In this document: in pieces, positions 30,468 through 38,680 of the stretch
How positions within the stretch are numbered: the first letter of the stretch is position 1
Layout: the number at the start of each line of letters is the position of its first letter
From: Pseudomonadales bacterium
GTDB taxonomy: Bacteria; Pseudomonadota; Gammaproteobacteria; Pseudomonadales; Pseudohongiellaceae
Reading direction: 5' to 3'
Length of the DNA: 64,000 nucleotides
NCBI GenBank assembly: GCA_022825945.1
Contig: JAJDVS010000102.1
Coordinates: 1-64,000, forward strand
Notes under the pieces: generated by a model
The model's input: only the letters and a program-made list of their open reading frames with translations
The model's database searches: none
What the model was told of the DNA's origin: nothing
Made by a program: the position numbers and the translations under genes

Positions 30468-31413
30468 AAGAAGCGATAATGAAAAATTCCAGGGAGGGAA
30501 TTTTTCAGAGAATACCAAAGGTATCCCGGTCATCAAACTTCTATTTTTCCGGCTGTTTCTGGCCATCGGCGCCCGACTGCCCCTGTCCCTGCTGCAAGCC
30601 GTGGCCCGCTGTCTCGGCGGCCTGCTGCTGCGAATTCGGTGCCGCGCCGCCGAAACCACTTTGCGCAATCTGCGAACCTGCTTTCCGGAACGCGACGAGG
30701 ACGCGGTCCGCAAGCTTGCCAGGGCCAGCCTGCAGCACTCGCTCTGCGCCCTGTTCGAGATGGGCCGCGCCTGGCGCTGGCCCCTGCCGAAACTACAAAA
30801 GCTGTTGCGGGAATCGGCGGAAGTTGCGGAATTTCGCCGGGCCGCACAATCGGGTTCCGGCGTGATACTGCTTGCGCCACACCTGGGCAACTGGGAAATC
30901 TTCGGCATATCCATGTGTTACGGGCTGCCGTCGAGCTTTCTCTACGCACCGCCCGGGTCTGCCGCTTTCGATGCCTTGCTGCGGGCAAGCCGGGAACGAG
31001 GCGGCCTGCGCATGGCGGCGGCGGGCAAGGCCGGCGTGGCGCAACTGACGCGAGCCCTGGGCAGGGGGGAAGTCATCGGCATTCTGCCCGATCAGGTTCC
31101 CGCCGACGGCAGCGGCGAGTTCGCGCCATTCTTTGGCGAGCCCGCCTATACCATGACCCTGGCGGCCCGGCTTGCCCAGCGCCCCGGGGTGCGGGTGTTC
31201 TGCGGCTATGCCGAGCGTTTGCCCCGGGCGGAGGGATTTCGCATCCACATGGGCGAACTTGATCTGCGCCGGGAACGATTGTCCGATTCGCTGGCGGCGA
31301 TGAACCGGGCCGTGGAGGACCTGGCGCGCCAGCATCCGGAACAATACCAGTGGGAATACAAGCGATTCCGCCGCCGCCCCGATGGCGCGGAGTTCTACGG
31401 CGCAGGCTCTTAG
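30463..31413 (+). CDS. lysophospholipid/lipid A acyltransferase (LpxL/HtrB family), copy 1
   Basis: 316 residues. Near the N-terminus is a hydrophobic anchor (VIKLLFFRLFLAIGARLPLSLL). The acyltransferase motif is HLGNWE (His140...Glu145), followed by ILPDQVPADGSGEFAPFFG and the C-terminal HPEQYQWEYKRFRRRP typical of LpxL/LpxM. It would move an acyl chain from ACP to lipid A at the inner membrane. An LpxL-type gene also follows glyQ in Pseudomonas. The only in-frame initiator before the conserved part is the ATG at 30463, so about 20 N-terminal residues come from repeats R1 and R3. The 3' end (AEFYGAGS) runs into an R2-type terminus. Convergent with trkH. Confidence 0.9.
   Translation: MTRSDNEKFQGGNFSENTKGIPVIKLLFFRLFLAIGARLPLSLLQAVARCLGGLLLRIRCRAAETTLRNLRTCFPERDEDAVRKLARASLQHSLCALFEMGRAWRWPLPKLQKLLRESAEVAEFRRAAQSGSGVILLAPHLGNWEIFGISMCYGLPSSFLYAPPGSAAFDALLRASRERGGLRMAAAGKAGVAQLTRALGRGEVIGILPDQVPADGSGEFAPFFGEPAYTMTLAARLAQRPGVRVFCGYAERLPRAEGFRIHMGELDLRRERLSDSLAAMNRAVEDLARQHPEQYQWEYKRFRRRPDGAEFYGAGS
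30482..30516 (+). repeat. R3 palindromic repeat, copy 2
   Basis: AAAAATTCC-agggag-GGAATTTTT followed by CAGAGAATACC. It lies inside the 5' coding region of the LpxL-type gene. Confidence 0.7.
31389..31413 (+). repeat. R2 terminus at the end of the LpxL-type gene
   Basis: GCGGAGTTCTACGGCGCAGG then CTCTTAGG closely resembles the right terminus of full R2 elements (GAATTCCTACGGCGCAGG then CTCCTAG). It encodes the last residues and supplies the TAG stop. Confidence 0.55.
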
Positions 31414-31422
31414 GTATTCTCT

Positions 31423-31448
31423 GAAAAACTCCATCCGTGGAGTTTTTC
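31423..31448. terminator. bidirectional hairpin terminator (R3 copy 3, inverted)
   Basis: GAAAAACTCCA-tccg-TGGAGTTTTTC is a perfect stem with an A-tract before and a T-tract after, between the converging ends of the LpxL-type gene (31413) and trkH (31469). The flank GGTATTCTCTG is the inverted CAGAGAATACC of R3 copy 2, so the terminator belongs to that repeat family. Confidence 0.75.
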
Positions 31449-31468
31449 ATTATCGCACTTCCATGTGC

Positions 31469-32917
31469 CTAGCGCCGCCAGAACATCGGCGTGAACAATA
31501 CCAGCAGGGTGAAGACTTCCAGCCTGCCGAGGAGCATGGCGACACAGAGTATCCACTTGGCGGTGACCGGCAGGGCGGCATAGCTTGCCGAGACGTCTGC
31601 AAGCCCCGGCCCGAGATTGTTGATGCAGGCGCCCACCGCGCTGAAAGCGGTGATGATCTCGACTCCCGAGGCGAGCAGGGCGAGCAGCATCAGCATGAAC
31701 ACCATCACATATACCGCAAAGAAGCCCCACACCGATTCGATCACCCGGTCCGGCACCCGCTTGCTGCCAAGCTTGATGGGGATGACGGCCTTGGGGTGGA
31801 TCAGCCGCTGGACCTCGCGAAAGCCCTGCTTGAAGATCAGCAGGATGCGGATCACCTTGATGCCGCCGCCGGTGGAGCCGGCGCAGGCGCCGATAATCGC
31901 CGCGTACAGCAGCAGGTAGGGAAGGAACAGCGGCCAGGCGCTGAAGTCGTCGGTGACAAAACCCGTGGTGGTGGCGATGGAAACCACCTGGAACAATCCC
32001 TTGATGGCGGCCTCGAAAAAACTGTCGTACGTGGCGGTGAGATAGAGAATGCCAATGGCGGCGAATGACAGGAAGCCGAGGATGAAGGCGTAAAAGCGGA
32101 ATTCCGGATCGGCCAGGTAGTGCTTGATGGAACGGCGTTGCCATGCGGTGAAATGCAGGGCGAAATTGACGCCTGCGATCACCATGAAGACGATGGCCAC
32201 CAGATCCACCGCCGGGTTGTCAAAATAGCCGATGCTGGCGTCGTGGGTGGAAAAGCCGCCGATGGCCACTGTGGTAAAGGCGTGGCCGATGGCGTCGAAA
32301 GCTTCCATGCCCACGGCCCAGTAGGCCAGGGCGCAGGCCAGGGTCAGGGCCAGATAGATGTACCAGAGCGCCTTGGCGGTTTCGGCCAGCCGCGGCACCA
32401 GCTTGTTATCCTTGAGCGGCCCCGGGGTTTCCGCCTGGTACAACTGCATGCCGCCGATGCCGAGCATGGGCAGCAGGGCCATGGCGAGCACGATGATTCC
32501 CATGCCGCCCATCCATTGCAGCAATTGCCGGTAGAACAGGATCGATCTGGGCAGTTCGTCCAGGCCGACGATCACCGTGGCGCCGGTGGTGGTAAGCCCC
32601 GACAGGGATTCGAACACCGCGTCGGCGAGGCTGAGTTCCAGCGCCAGCACAAATGGCAGGCAGCCCGCCAGCCCAAGCACGCTCCAGAACAGCGTCACCA
32701 CCAGAAAGCCGTCGCGAATCGTCAATTCCTTGCGGTTGCGGGCGGTCAGCCCCCAAAGGCCCGCGCCAAGCAGCAGCAGGCTCAGGAAAGTGGTGAGGAA
32801 AACCCCGATCGTGCCGTCGCGGTACAGCAGGGAAACGAGCATCGGCGGCAAGGTTCCCAGCAAGCTGAACAGCATCAACAGGATGCCGAGAATCTTGATG
32901 ATCATGAAGGGGTGCAT
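31469..32917 (-). CDS. trkH: Trk potassium uptake protein TrkH
   Basis: 482 residues, strongly hydrophobic. Four pore-loop motifs of the TrkH/KtrB family are visible: SGLTTTGATVIVG, TTVAIGGFSTHDASIG, IATTTGFVTDD and FSAVGACINNLGPGL. A long N-terminal two-helix region and QWMGGMGIIVLAMALLPMLGIGGMQLYQAE are typical of TrkH. It is the membrane channel for K+ uptake and pairs with TrkA, encoded six bases upstream on the same strand. Confidence 0.97.
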   Translation of the reverse strand: MHPFMIIKILGILLMLFSLLGTLPPMLVSLLYRDGTIGVFLTTFLSLLLLGAGLWGLTARNRKELTIRDGFLVVTLFWSVLGLAGCLPFVLALELSLADAVFESLSGLTTTGATVIVGLDELPRSILFYRQLLQWMGGMGIIVLAMALLPMLGIGGMQLYQAETPGPLKDNKLVPRLAETAKALWYIYLALTLACALAYWAVGMEAFDAIGHAFTTVAIGGFSTHDASIGYFDNPAVDLVAIVFMVIAGVNFALHFTAWQRRSIKHYLADPEFRFYAFILGFLSFAAIGILYLTATYDSFFEAAIKGLFQVVSIATTTGFVTDDFSAWPLFLPYLLLYAAIIGACAGSTGGGIKVIRILLIFKQGFREVQRLIHPKAVIPIKLGSKRVPDRVIESVWGFFAVYVMVFMLMLLALLASGVEIITAFSAVGACINNLGPGLADVSASYAALPVTAKWILCVAMLLGRLEVFTLLVLFTPMFWRR

Positions 32918-32923
32918 GAGGCC

Positions 32924-34300
32924 TCAGAAGTGCGCGAATCCGGCCCCGAACAGTCGCTCCACCAGCGCCACATGCTTGCGGTCCACGAGAAACAGGATGA
33001 CGTGGTCGCCCGACTCGACCCGGATATCGTCATGGGCGATGAGCACGCCTTCTCCGCGCACGATGGCGCCCACGGTAATGCCGTCGGGCAGATTCAGGTC
33101 GCGCAATTCCCGTCCGATGACTTTTGAAGAAGCCACATCGCCATGCACCACCGCCTCCACCGCTTCGGCGGCGCCCCGGCGCAGGGAGTGGACATTGGCA
33201 AAATCCGCCCGCCGCACCTTGGTCAGCACACTGCCGATGGTGGCCTGCTGGGGAGAAATGGCGATATCGATCTCGCCGCCCTGGATGAGGTCCACATAGT
33301 CCGGGTTATTGATCAGCGCCATGACCTTTTTCGCCCCGAGCCGCTTGGCCATCATGCACGACATGATATTGGCCTCATCGTCATTGGTAAGGGCGACAAA
33401 TACATCGGCATCCTCGATGTTCTCACTGATCAGCAGTTCCCGGTCCGAGGTTTCTCCGTGAAGCACGAGGGTGCTTTCGAGTTGCCCGGTGAGAAAGTCG
33501 CAGCGCGCCGCACTGCGTTCCACGAGCTTGACCTTGTAGCGTGATTCGAGTTGCAGCGCGAGGCGCAGGCCGATATTGCCGCCGCCGGCGATGAAGATGC
33601 GGCGGTAGGGGCGGTCCATGGGCCGCACTTCGCCGATACAGGCGCGGATATCGCTTTGGGCGGCGACAAAAAAGACCTCATCCTCCGCCTCGATCACCGT
33701 TGAGCCTTCGGGAACAATGGGCCGGTCCTTGCGGAATATCGCCGCCACCCGAGTGTCCACCGCGGGCATATGTTGCCGCAGCAGGCGGATTTCCTGGCCC
33801 ACCAAAGGGCCGCCATAAACCGCCTTGACGCCGACGAGTTGCACGCTGCCATCGGCAAAATCAAGCACTTGCAAAGCACCTGGCAGGTCGATCAGGCGCT
33901 CGATGTTTTCCGAGACGATCATTTCCGGGCAGATCGGCGTATCCACCGCAATGCCCTGCCTGCCGAACAGCTCGTCGCTGAAACGAATGAAGGATGAGGA
34001 ATGCACCCGGCAGATTTTCTTCGGCGTGCGGTACAGCGAATAGGCGACCCGGCAGGCCACCATGTTCAATTCGTCGTTTTCGGAAACCGCAATGAGCAGG
34101 TCGGCGTCTTCCACGCCGGCCTGCTCAAGCACATCGGGATGGGATCCCCGACCGCCGACGACCTGGATGTCCATGCCCTGCTTGAGCCCTTCAAGGCGGG
34201 CTTCATCGCTGTCCACAAGGGTCACGTCATTGGATTCGGTGGACAGGGTGCTTGCCAGGCTGATGCCCACCGGATTCGCGCCGAGAACGATTATCTTCAT
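32924..34300 (-). CDS. trkA: Trk system potassium regulatory protein TrkA
   Basis: 458 residues with two RCK/Rossmann halves: MKIIVLGANPVGISLASTLS at the N-terminus and IFIAGGGNIGLRLALQLE at about residue 235, each with an NAD-binding pattern. TrkC domains follow each half. TrkA gates TrkH in response to nucleotide binding. It is in the leftward operon def-fmt-rsmB-trkA-trkH. Confidence 0.97.
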   Translation of the reverse strand: MKIIVLGANPVGISLASTLSTESNDVTLVDSDEARLEGLKQGMDIQVVGGRGSHPDVLEQAGVEDADLLIAVSENDELNMVACRVAYSLYRTPKKICRVHSSSFIRFSDELFGRQGIAVDTPICPEMIVSENIERLIDLPGALQVLDFADGSVQLVGVKAVYGGPLVGQEIRLLRQHMPAVDTRVAAIFRKDRPIVPEGSTVIEAEDEVFFVAAQSDIRACIGEVRPMDRPYRRIFIAGGGNIGLRLALQLESRYKVKLVERSAARCDFLTGQLESTLVLHGETSDRELLISENIEDADVFVALTNDDEANIMSCMMAKRLGAKKVMALINNPDYVDLIQGGEIDIAISPQQATIGSVLTKVRRADFANVHSLRRGAAEAVEAVVHGDVASSKVIGRELRDLNLPDGITVGAIVRGEGVLIAHDDIRVESGDHVILFLVDRKHVALVERLFGAGFAHF

Positions 34301-34352
34301 TTGGATGTGCCGCGTAGCGCTCGTAACTCGGGACGGTCAGGCTCTGCCCTGA

Positions 34353-35645
34353 TCAGAGCTTCTCCAACAGGCAAAAGTAGAATCCGTCGGGGCCTTCCGC
34401 GCCGCCGGGGCGCAACTGCTTTCCGTATGCGCATTCTAATCCCCAATCGGCAGCGATAGGCAGGGTTTTAGCATCCCCGGCACCCGCCAGAAAGCGGGAG
34501 ATGACCTGCTCGTTCTCCTTCCTGAGCAGGGAACAGGTGGTGTAAAGCAGGCGCCCGCCGGGTTTCAGGCAAGCCCACAGCGCCCGCAGCAATCGTGACT
34601 GCTCCTTGCTGTGGGCTGCAATATCGTTCGGCCTCAGCGACAGCTTGATGTCGGGATGCCGTCGGATAACCCCCGTGGCCGAGCAGGGTGTATCGAGCAG
34701 AATCCGGTCAAAGGCGGCGCCATCCCACCACTGCGATACGTCGGCGGCATCGGCAATGACGAGCTCGGCCGCGAGGTCGAGCCGTTCGAGGTTTTCCCGG
34801 ATCATATCGCTGCGCTCCGGGTCGCGCTCAAGCGCCGTGCAACCGAGATTTTCCGGCGCGGTTTCGAGCAGATGGCAGGTCTTGCCGCCGGGAGCGGCGC
34901 AGGCGTCGAGCAGGCGCGCGCCGGGCTCCGGGGCCAGCAATCCGGGCACAAGCTGGGAAGCTTCGTCCTGGACGCTGAACCAGCCTTCGGCAAAACCGGG
35001 TATCTCCCCTACCGGCCGCGCCTGCCGCAGATACACCGCCGAGGGCGCGAGCTGCCCCGGTGAACATGCCACGCCGGCATCTTGCAGAAGGCGCATGGCG
35101 TCCATGCGGCTGCCGCGCCGCCGGTTTGCCCGCAGGCACAGTGGCGGCCTGCGATTGTTGGCCTCGAGAATCGAGGACCATTGCCCGGGCCAGTCGTCGC
35201 GGATGGATTGCGCCAACCATTGCGGATGGCTGTAGCGGATATTTTCGGCTTGCTGCCCAAGGGTGAGTTCAAACTTTTTCCGGCGCCGCTGAAAATTGCG
35301 CAATACGGCGTTAACCAGGGGTTTCGACCATTCCTTTCCCAGGGCATGGCCCGCTTTTACGCTTTCGTCGATGACCGCGTACTCCGGCGTGGCCAGTTCG
35401 CGCAGTTCGTGCAGGGCGCCGAGCAGCAGGTATTTCAGGTCGGCGTCGCGCTGGCGCAGGGGCCGCTCGAGCAGTTCGTCGAGGAGGAAGGCGAGGGAGT
35501 CATGGTGGCGGCAGACACCGTAGCAGATTTCCTGCAAAAGACCGTATTCGCGCAACTTCCGATGGTCGGCCAGCAGTTCGCCCAAGGTACCGCCACGCCC
35601 GGCAAGGCGGGCCAGAATGCGGGCGGCTGTGGCGCGCACGGTCAA
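34353..35645 (-). CDS. rsmB: 16S rRNA (cytosine967-C5)-methyltransferase RsmB
   Basis: 430 residues. An N-terminal NusB-like RNA-binding domain (~1-140) is followed by the methyltransferase domain with LLDACAAPGGKTCHLLE, LLDTPCSATGVIRRHPDIK (catalytic Cys) and LLYTTCSLLRKENEQ (second Cys). It methylates C967 of 16S rRNA. The start is TTG at 35645 or GTG two codons later; it abuts fmt. Part of def-fmt-rsmB-trkA-trkH. Confidence 0.96.
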   Translation of the reverse strand: MTVRATAARILARLAGRGGTLGELLADHRKLREYGLLQEICYGVCRHHDSLAFLLDELLERPLRQRDADLKYLLLGALHELRELATPEYAVIDESVKAGHALGKEWSKPLVNAVLRNFQRRRKKFELTLGQQAENIRYSHPQWLAQSIRDDWPGQWSSILEANNRRPPLCLRANRRRGSRMDAMRLLQDAGVACSPGQLAPSAVYLRQARPVGEIPGFAEGWFSVQDEASQLVPGLLAPEPGARLLDACAAPGGKTCHLLETAPENLGCTALERDPERSDMIRENLERLDLAAELVIADAADVSQWWDGAAFDRILLDTPCSATGVIRRHPDIKLSLRPNDIAAHSKEQSRLLRALWACLKPGGRLLYTTCSLLRKENEQVISRFLAGAGDAKTLPIAADWGLECAYGKQLRPGGAEGPDGFYFCLLEKL

Positions 35646-36620
35646 CTAGCCGGTCGCCTGGTCTTGCAGAACCATGTCTCTGGCAAAGGGCGCCGGGACA
35701 GAATGCCGCAAGGCCGCGGGCGAGACGGGTTTCCCGCCGGGCAATTGCAGCAATGTAATGCAAAGCGCGCCTTCGCCACAGGCCACCAGCAAGCCGTTCT
35801 TGTCGAAATCGACGATCTTCCCTGGCGTCCCGGACGGGTCCCAATCCCTGGCGGTGGCTTGCAGAATCCTGATGCGCCGCTCCCCGGCAAAGCAGAAGGC
35901 GGGCATGCGGCCAATGCCGGTGCGCACCTGCCGGCTGATGAACCGCGCATCCCGGGTCCAGTCGATCAGGGTATCGTCCTTGCCCAGTTTGCCGGCATAG
36001 GTTGCCTGCCCATTATCCTGCGGCGTGGAATCCGCAAGCAGTTCCGGGAGACATCCCAGGCTGTGGAGCAGCGCCATGCAGCCGGTTTCGGTGAGTTTCG
36101 CTTCCAGCGCATCGCGGTCGTCCCCGGCATGAATGGCCACCTCCCGCTGCAACAGCACGGGGCCGGTGTCCAGGCCTTCGTCCATTTGCATGATGCTGAT
36201 GCCGGTGCGCTGGTCCCCCGCCAGCAGCGCGCGCTCGATGGGCGCCGCGCCGCGCCAGCGGGGCAGCAGCGAGGCGTGGACATTGATGCAGCCGAACCGC
36301 GGCGTCTCCAGAATCGCCTCCGGCAGAATCAGGCCATAGGCGGCGACAATCAATACATCGGGGCGAAACGAGGCGAGCAATGCGGCGGGCCCCTCACCGC
36401 TCAGGCTCACGGGTTTGTGCAAAGGCAGGCCCAACTCTCCGGCGCTGGCGGCGACTGCGCTGGGCCGCAGCTTGCGGCCACGTCCCGCGGGGCGGTCGGG
36501 CTGGGTAAAGACCGCGGCGATTTCATGCCCTGCCCGGCTCAGGGCGGCCAAATGGGCGGCGGCGAATGGCGGCGTGCCCGCGAAACACAGTCGTAAATGA
36601 GGCGGCACACCGGGCGGCAT
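35646..36620 (-). CDS. fmt: methionyl-tRNA formyltransferase
   Basis: 324 residues. LRLCFAGTPPFAAAHLAAL at the N-terminus, FTQPDRPAGRGRKL, HASLLPRWRGAAPIERALLAG and MDEGLDTGPVL are the formyl-donor and substrate motifs. It formylates Met-tRNA(fMet) for initiation. It lies five bases downstream of def, whose product removes the formyl group from new proteins. Confidence 0.98.
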   Translation of the reverse strand: MPPGVPPHLRLCFAGTPPFAAAHLAALSRAGHEIAAVFTQPDRPAGRGRKLRPSAVAASAGELGLPLHKPVSLSGEGPAALLASFRPDVLIVAAYGLILPEAILETPRFGCINVHASLLPRWRGAAPIERALLAGDQRTGISIMQMDEGLDTGPVLLQREVAIHAGDDRDALEAKLTETGCMALLHSLGCLPELLADSTPQDNGQATYAGKLGKDDTLIDWTRDARFISRQVRTGIGRMPAFCFAGERRIRILQATARDWDPSGTPGKIVDFDKNGLLVACGEGALCITLLQLPGGKPVSPAALRHSVPAPFARDMVLQDQATG

Positions 36621-36625
36621 CGGAG

Positions 36626-37132
36626 TCAGGCCGATTTCCGCTGTTCCTTCTGCAGCTTGCTGCGAATGCGCTGGCGCTTGAGAGGGCTGAGATAATCAAC
36701 GAACAGCTTGCCGTCCAGATGATCGATTTCGTGCTGGATGCAGACCGCAAGCAAGCCCTTGGCCTCAAGCTCGAAGTTTTCTCCATTGCGGTCCCGGGCG
36801 CTGACCCGAATCGCCCGGGGCCGGGACACTTCCTCAAAAAAACCGGGAACCGAAAGGCAGCCTTCCCGATAGTCCTGCAATTCTTCCTCAATGACCTCGA
36901 ATTCTGGATTTATGAAGACATGGGGACTATCCTTTTCTTCCGAAACGTCGAGTACGAGCAGGCGTTTGTGGACATTGACCTGAGTCGCGGCGAGGCCGAT
37001 TCCCTCGGACTGGTACATGGTTTCGAACATATCGTCGACGAGGCGGCGGAGCTTGTCGTCAAAATGGGTCACCGGGCTTGCCAGCCTGCGCAGCCTCGGG
37101 TCGGGAAATTCCAGAATCGGTAACAATGCCAT
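36626..37132 (-). CDS. def: peptide deformylase
   Basis: 168 residues from the ATG at 37132, which has GGAG upstream; a GTG codon just before it is less likely. The three metal-site motifs are intact: [16 protein letters not shown] and HEIDHLDG. It removes the N-formyl group from nascent proteins. First gene of def-fmt-rsmB-trkA-trkH and divergent from dprA. The LysM-protein gene found between def and dprA in Pseudomonas is absent. Confidence 0.98.
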   Translation of the reverse strand: MALLPILEFPDPRLRRLASPVTHFDDKLRRLVDDMFETMYQSEGIGLAATQVNVHKRLLVLDVSEEKDSPHVFINPEFEVIEEELQDYREGCLSVPGFFEEVSRPRAIRVSARDRNGENFELEAKGLLAVCIQHEIDHLDGKLFVDYLSPLKRQRIRSKLQKEQRKSA

Positions 37133-37200
37133 CACAACTCCGGTAATGCTCAGGGCGAGCCGGCAGACTGCCCGGGTGGACCGGAAATTATAGCAGCCTC

Positions 37201-38328
37201 ATGCGGATAATTGTCATGGATGATTCCCTGACCAAAGACTACCTCACGCTGGCGCACCACCGCGCTTTCGGCCTCGGCGTCGCGGCGAGAATTCTGGGTG
37301 AACTGGGCCCACTGAGCCGGATCCGGCGATTGCCGAAGGCCGAGCTGCTATCGCTGGGCCTGTCCGGAGAGCAGGCCACGGCGCTATTGACTCCAGTGGA
37401 TGAAAGCAGCCTGAGCCGCGGATTGCGGGCCGAACTTGTCTGGGCCGAAGCTGCTGGCCGGGCCATCATTCATTTCGAATCGCCGCAGTATCCCCGTTTG
37501 CTGCGGGAAATCGCCGCGCCGCCGCCGGTGCTGTATGTGGAAGGCCGCCTGGAATGCCTCAACAATCCCAACATCGCCATGGTGGGCAGCCGCCGGGGCA
37601 GCGCCTATGGCAGGCGGCAGGCGGAATGGCTGGCGCATGAGTTGGGCGATGCGGGCCTGACGGTCTGCTCGGGCATGGCTCTCGGCATCGACACTGCGGC
37701 CCACCGGGGCGCCCTGGCCGCGGATGCGCTCACCATCGCGGTCATGGGCACCGGCGTGGATATCTGCTATCCCGCCCGCAATCGCGAGTTGCGGGAACAA
37801 ATTCTCAGCCAGGGCGCCCTGGTTTCCGAATTCGCACCTGGTTCTCCTCCCGCCAGGGCCCATTTTCCCCGCCGCAACCGTATCATCAGCGGGCTCTGCG
37901 CGGGCGTGGTGGTTGTGGAAGCCAGCCTGAAAAGCGGCTCCCTGGTCACCGCAAAATACGCCTTGCAGCAGAACCGGGAAATTTTCGCCGTGCCGGGCCC
38001 GATCTCAAGCCCTTTCTCCCGCGGTTGCCACCAACTGATACGCCAGGGCGCAAAACTCGTGGAATCTGCCCAGGATGTGCTGCAGGAACTCGAAGGCATT
38101 ATCCCGCTCGATGCTTGCCGCCCCAAATCAGGCGCCGCACAAACCAGAACTACCGCCCACAAGCCCGAAGACGCCAAACTGCTCGCCCTGCTCGAAGAAT
38201 CCGGCTCGCTCCCGGAAACCCTCGCCCATCAAGCTGGCCTCTCCCAGCAGGAACTTGCCATAAAACTCCTTGAGTTCGAACTTGCCGGCGCAGTTCTCCA
38301 TCAGGGAGGTCGTTATTTTCCGGTTTGA
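37201..38328 (+). CDS. dprA: DNA processing protein DprA (Smf)
   Basis: 375 residues. The Rossmann-like core has IAMVGSRRGSAYGRRQAEWLA, CSGMALGIDTAAHRGAL, VMGTGVDICYPARNREL, FPRRNRIISGLCAGVVVVEA and SGSLVTAKYALQQNREIFAVPG. The C-terminal ~65 residues form the small winged-helix domain. DprA binds incoming single-stranded DNA and loads RecA during transformation. An alternative ATG lies at 37216. The tsaC-like gene that often follows dprA is absent; a gene remnant follows instead. Confidence 0.95.
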   Translation: MRIIVMDDSLTKDYLTLAHHRAFGLGVAARILGELGPLSRIRRLPKAELLSLGLSGEQATALLTPVDESSLSRGLRAELVWAEAAGRAIIHFESPQYPRLLREIAAPPPVLYVEGRLECLNNPNIAMVGSRRGSAYGRRQAEWLAHELGDAGLTVCSGMALGIDTAAHRGALAADALTIAVMGTGVDICYPARNRELREQILSQGALVSEFAPGSPPARAHFPRRNRIISGLCAGVVVVEASLKSGSLVTAKYALQQNREIFAVPGPISSPFSRGCHQLIRQGAKLVESAQDVLQELEGIIPLDACRPKSGAAQTRTTAHKPEDAKLLALLEESGSLPETLAHQAGLSQQELAIKLLEFELAGAVLHQGGRYFPV

Positions 38329-38430
38329 ACAGGCCCAGGATTCGAAGCGCGGAATCGCGCGGATAGACACGCCGCTGCCCTTCTTTTATTCTCAATGACT
38401 CATTCCAGATCCTGAAAGGGGTCTTTACCC

Positions 38431-38658
38431 ATGAGACATTCCGTCCGCAAGACCGCATCCACCCTGGCGCTCACGGGCGTATTACTGGCCGCGCTGCCCG
38501 CCCTGGCCCAGCAGGACTTCAGCAATGTGGAAATCATTTCCCGCCATGTGGCCGGCAACATGTATTACCTGCAGGGCGCCGGCGGCAATATCGGCCTTTC
38601 CACCGGCGGCACGGAGCGGTTTCTGAGCGCGGTGTACCCGGAACTTGGCGGACAGTAA
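38431..38658 (+). pseudogene. metallo-beta-lactamase-fold hydrolase with its middle deleted
   Basis: 75 residues. A signal peptide (RKTASTLALTGVLLAALPALA) is followed by VEIISRHVAGNMYYLQGAGGNIGLSTGG. This is the N-terminus of secreted MBL-fold proteins, which normally continue to a metal-binding HxHxDH region and total about 300 residues. Here the sequence jumps to TERFLSAVYPELGGQ and stops, and this ending resembles the usual C-terminus of the same family. It therefore looks like an in-frame deletion that removed the whole catalytic middle. The product, if made, cannot be an enzyme. It may still be exported. Confidence 0.7.
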
Positions 38659-38680
38659 TCCCTCACCGGGAAATCGGCGG

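Noticed and set aside
30482-31448. Composite transposon formed by the two R3 copies around LpxL copy 1
   Set aside because: There is no transposase and no target duplication, and the enclosed gene is at its conserved genomic position next to glyQ.
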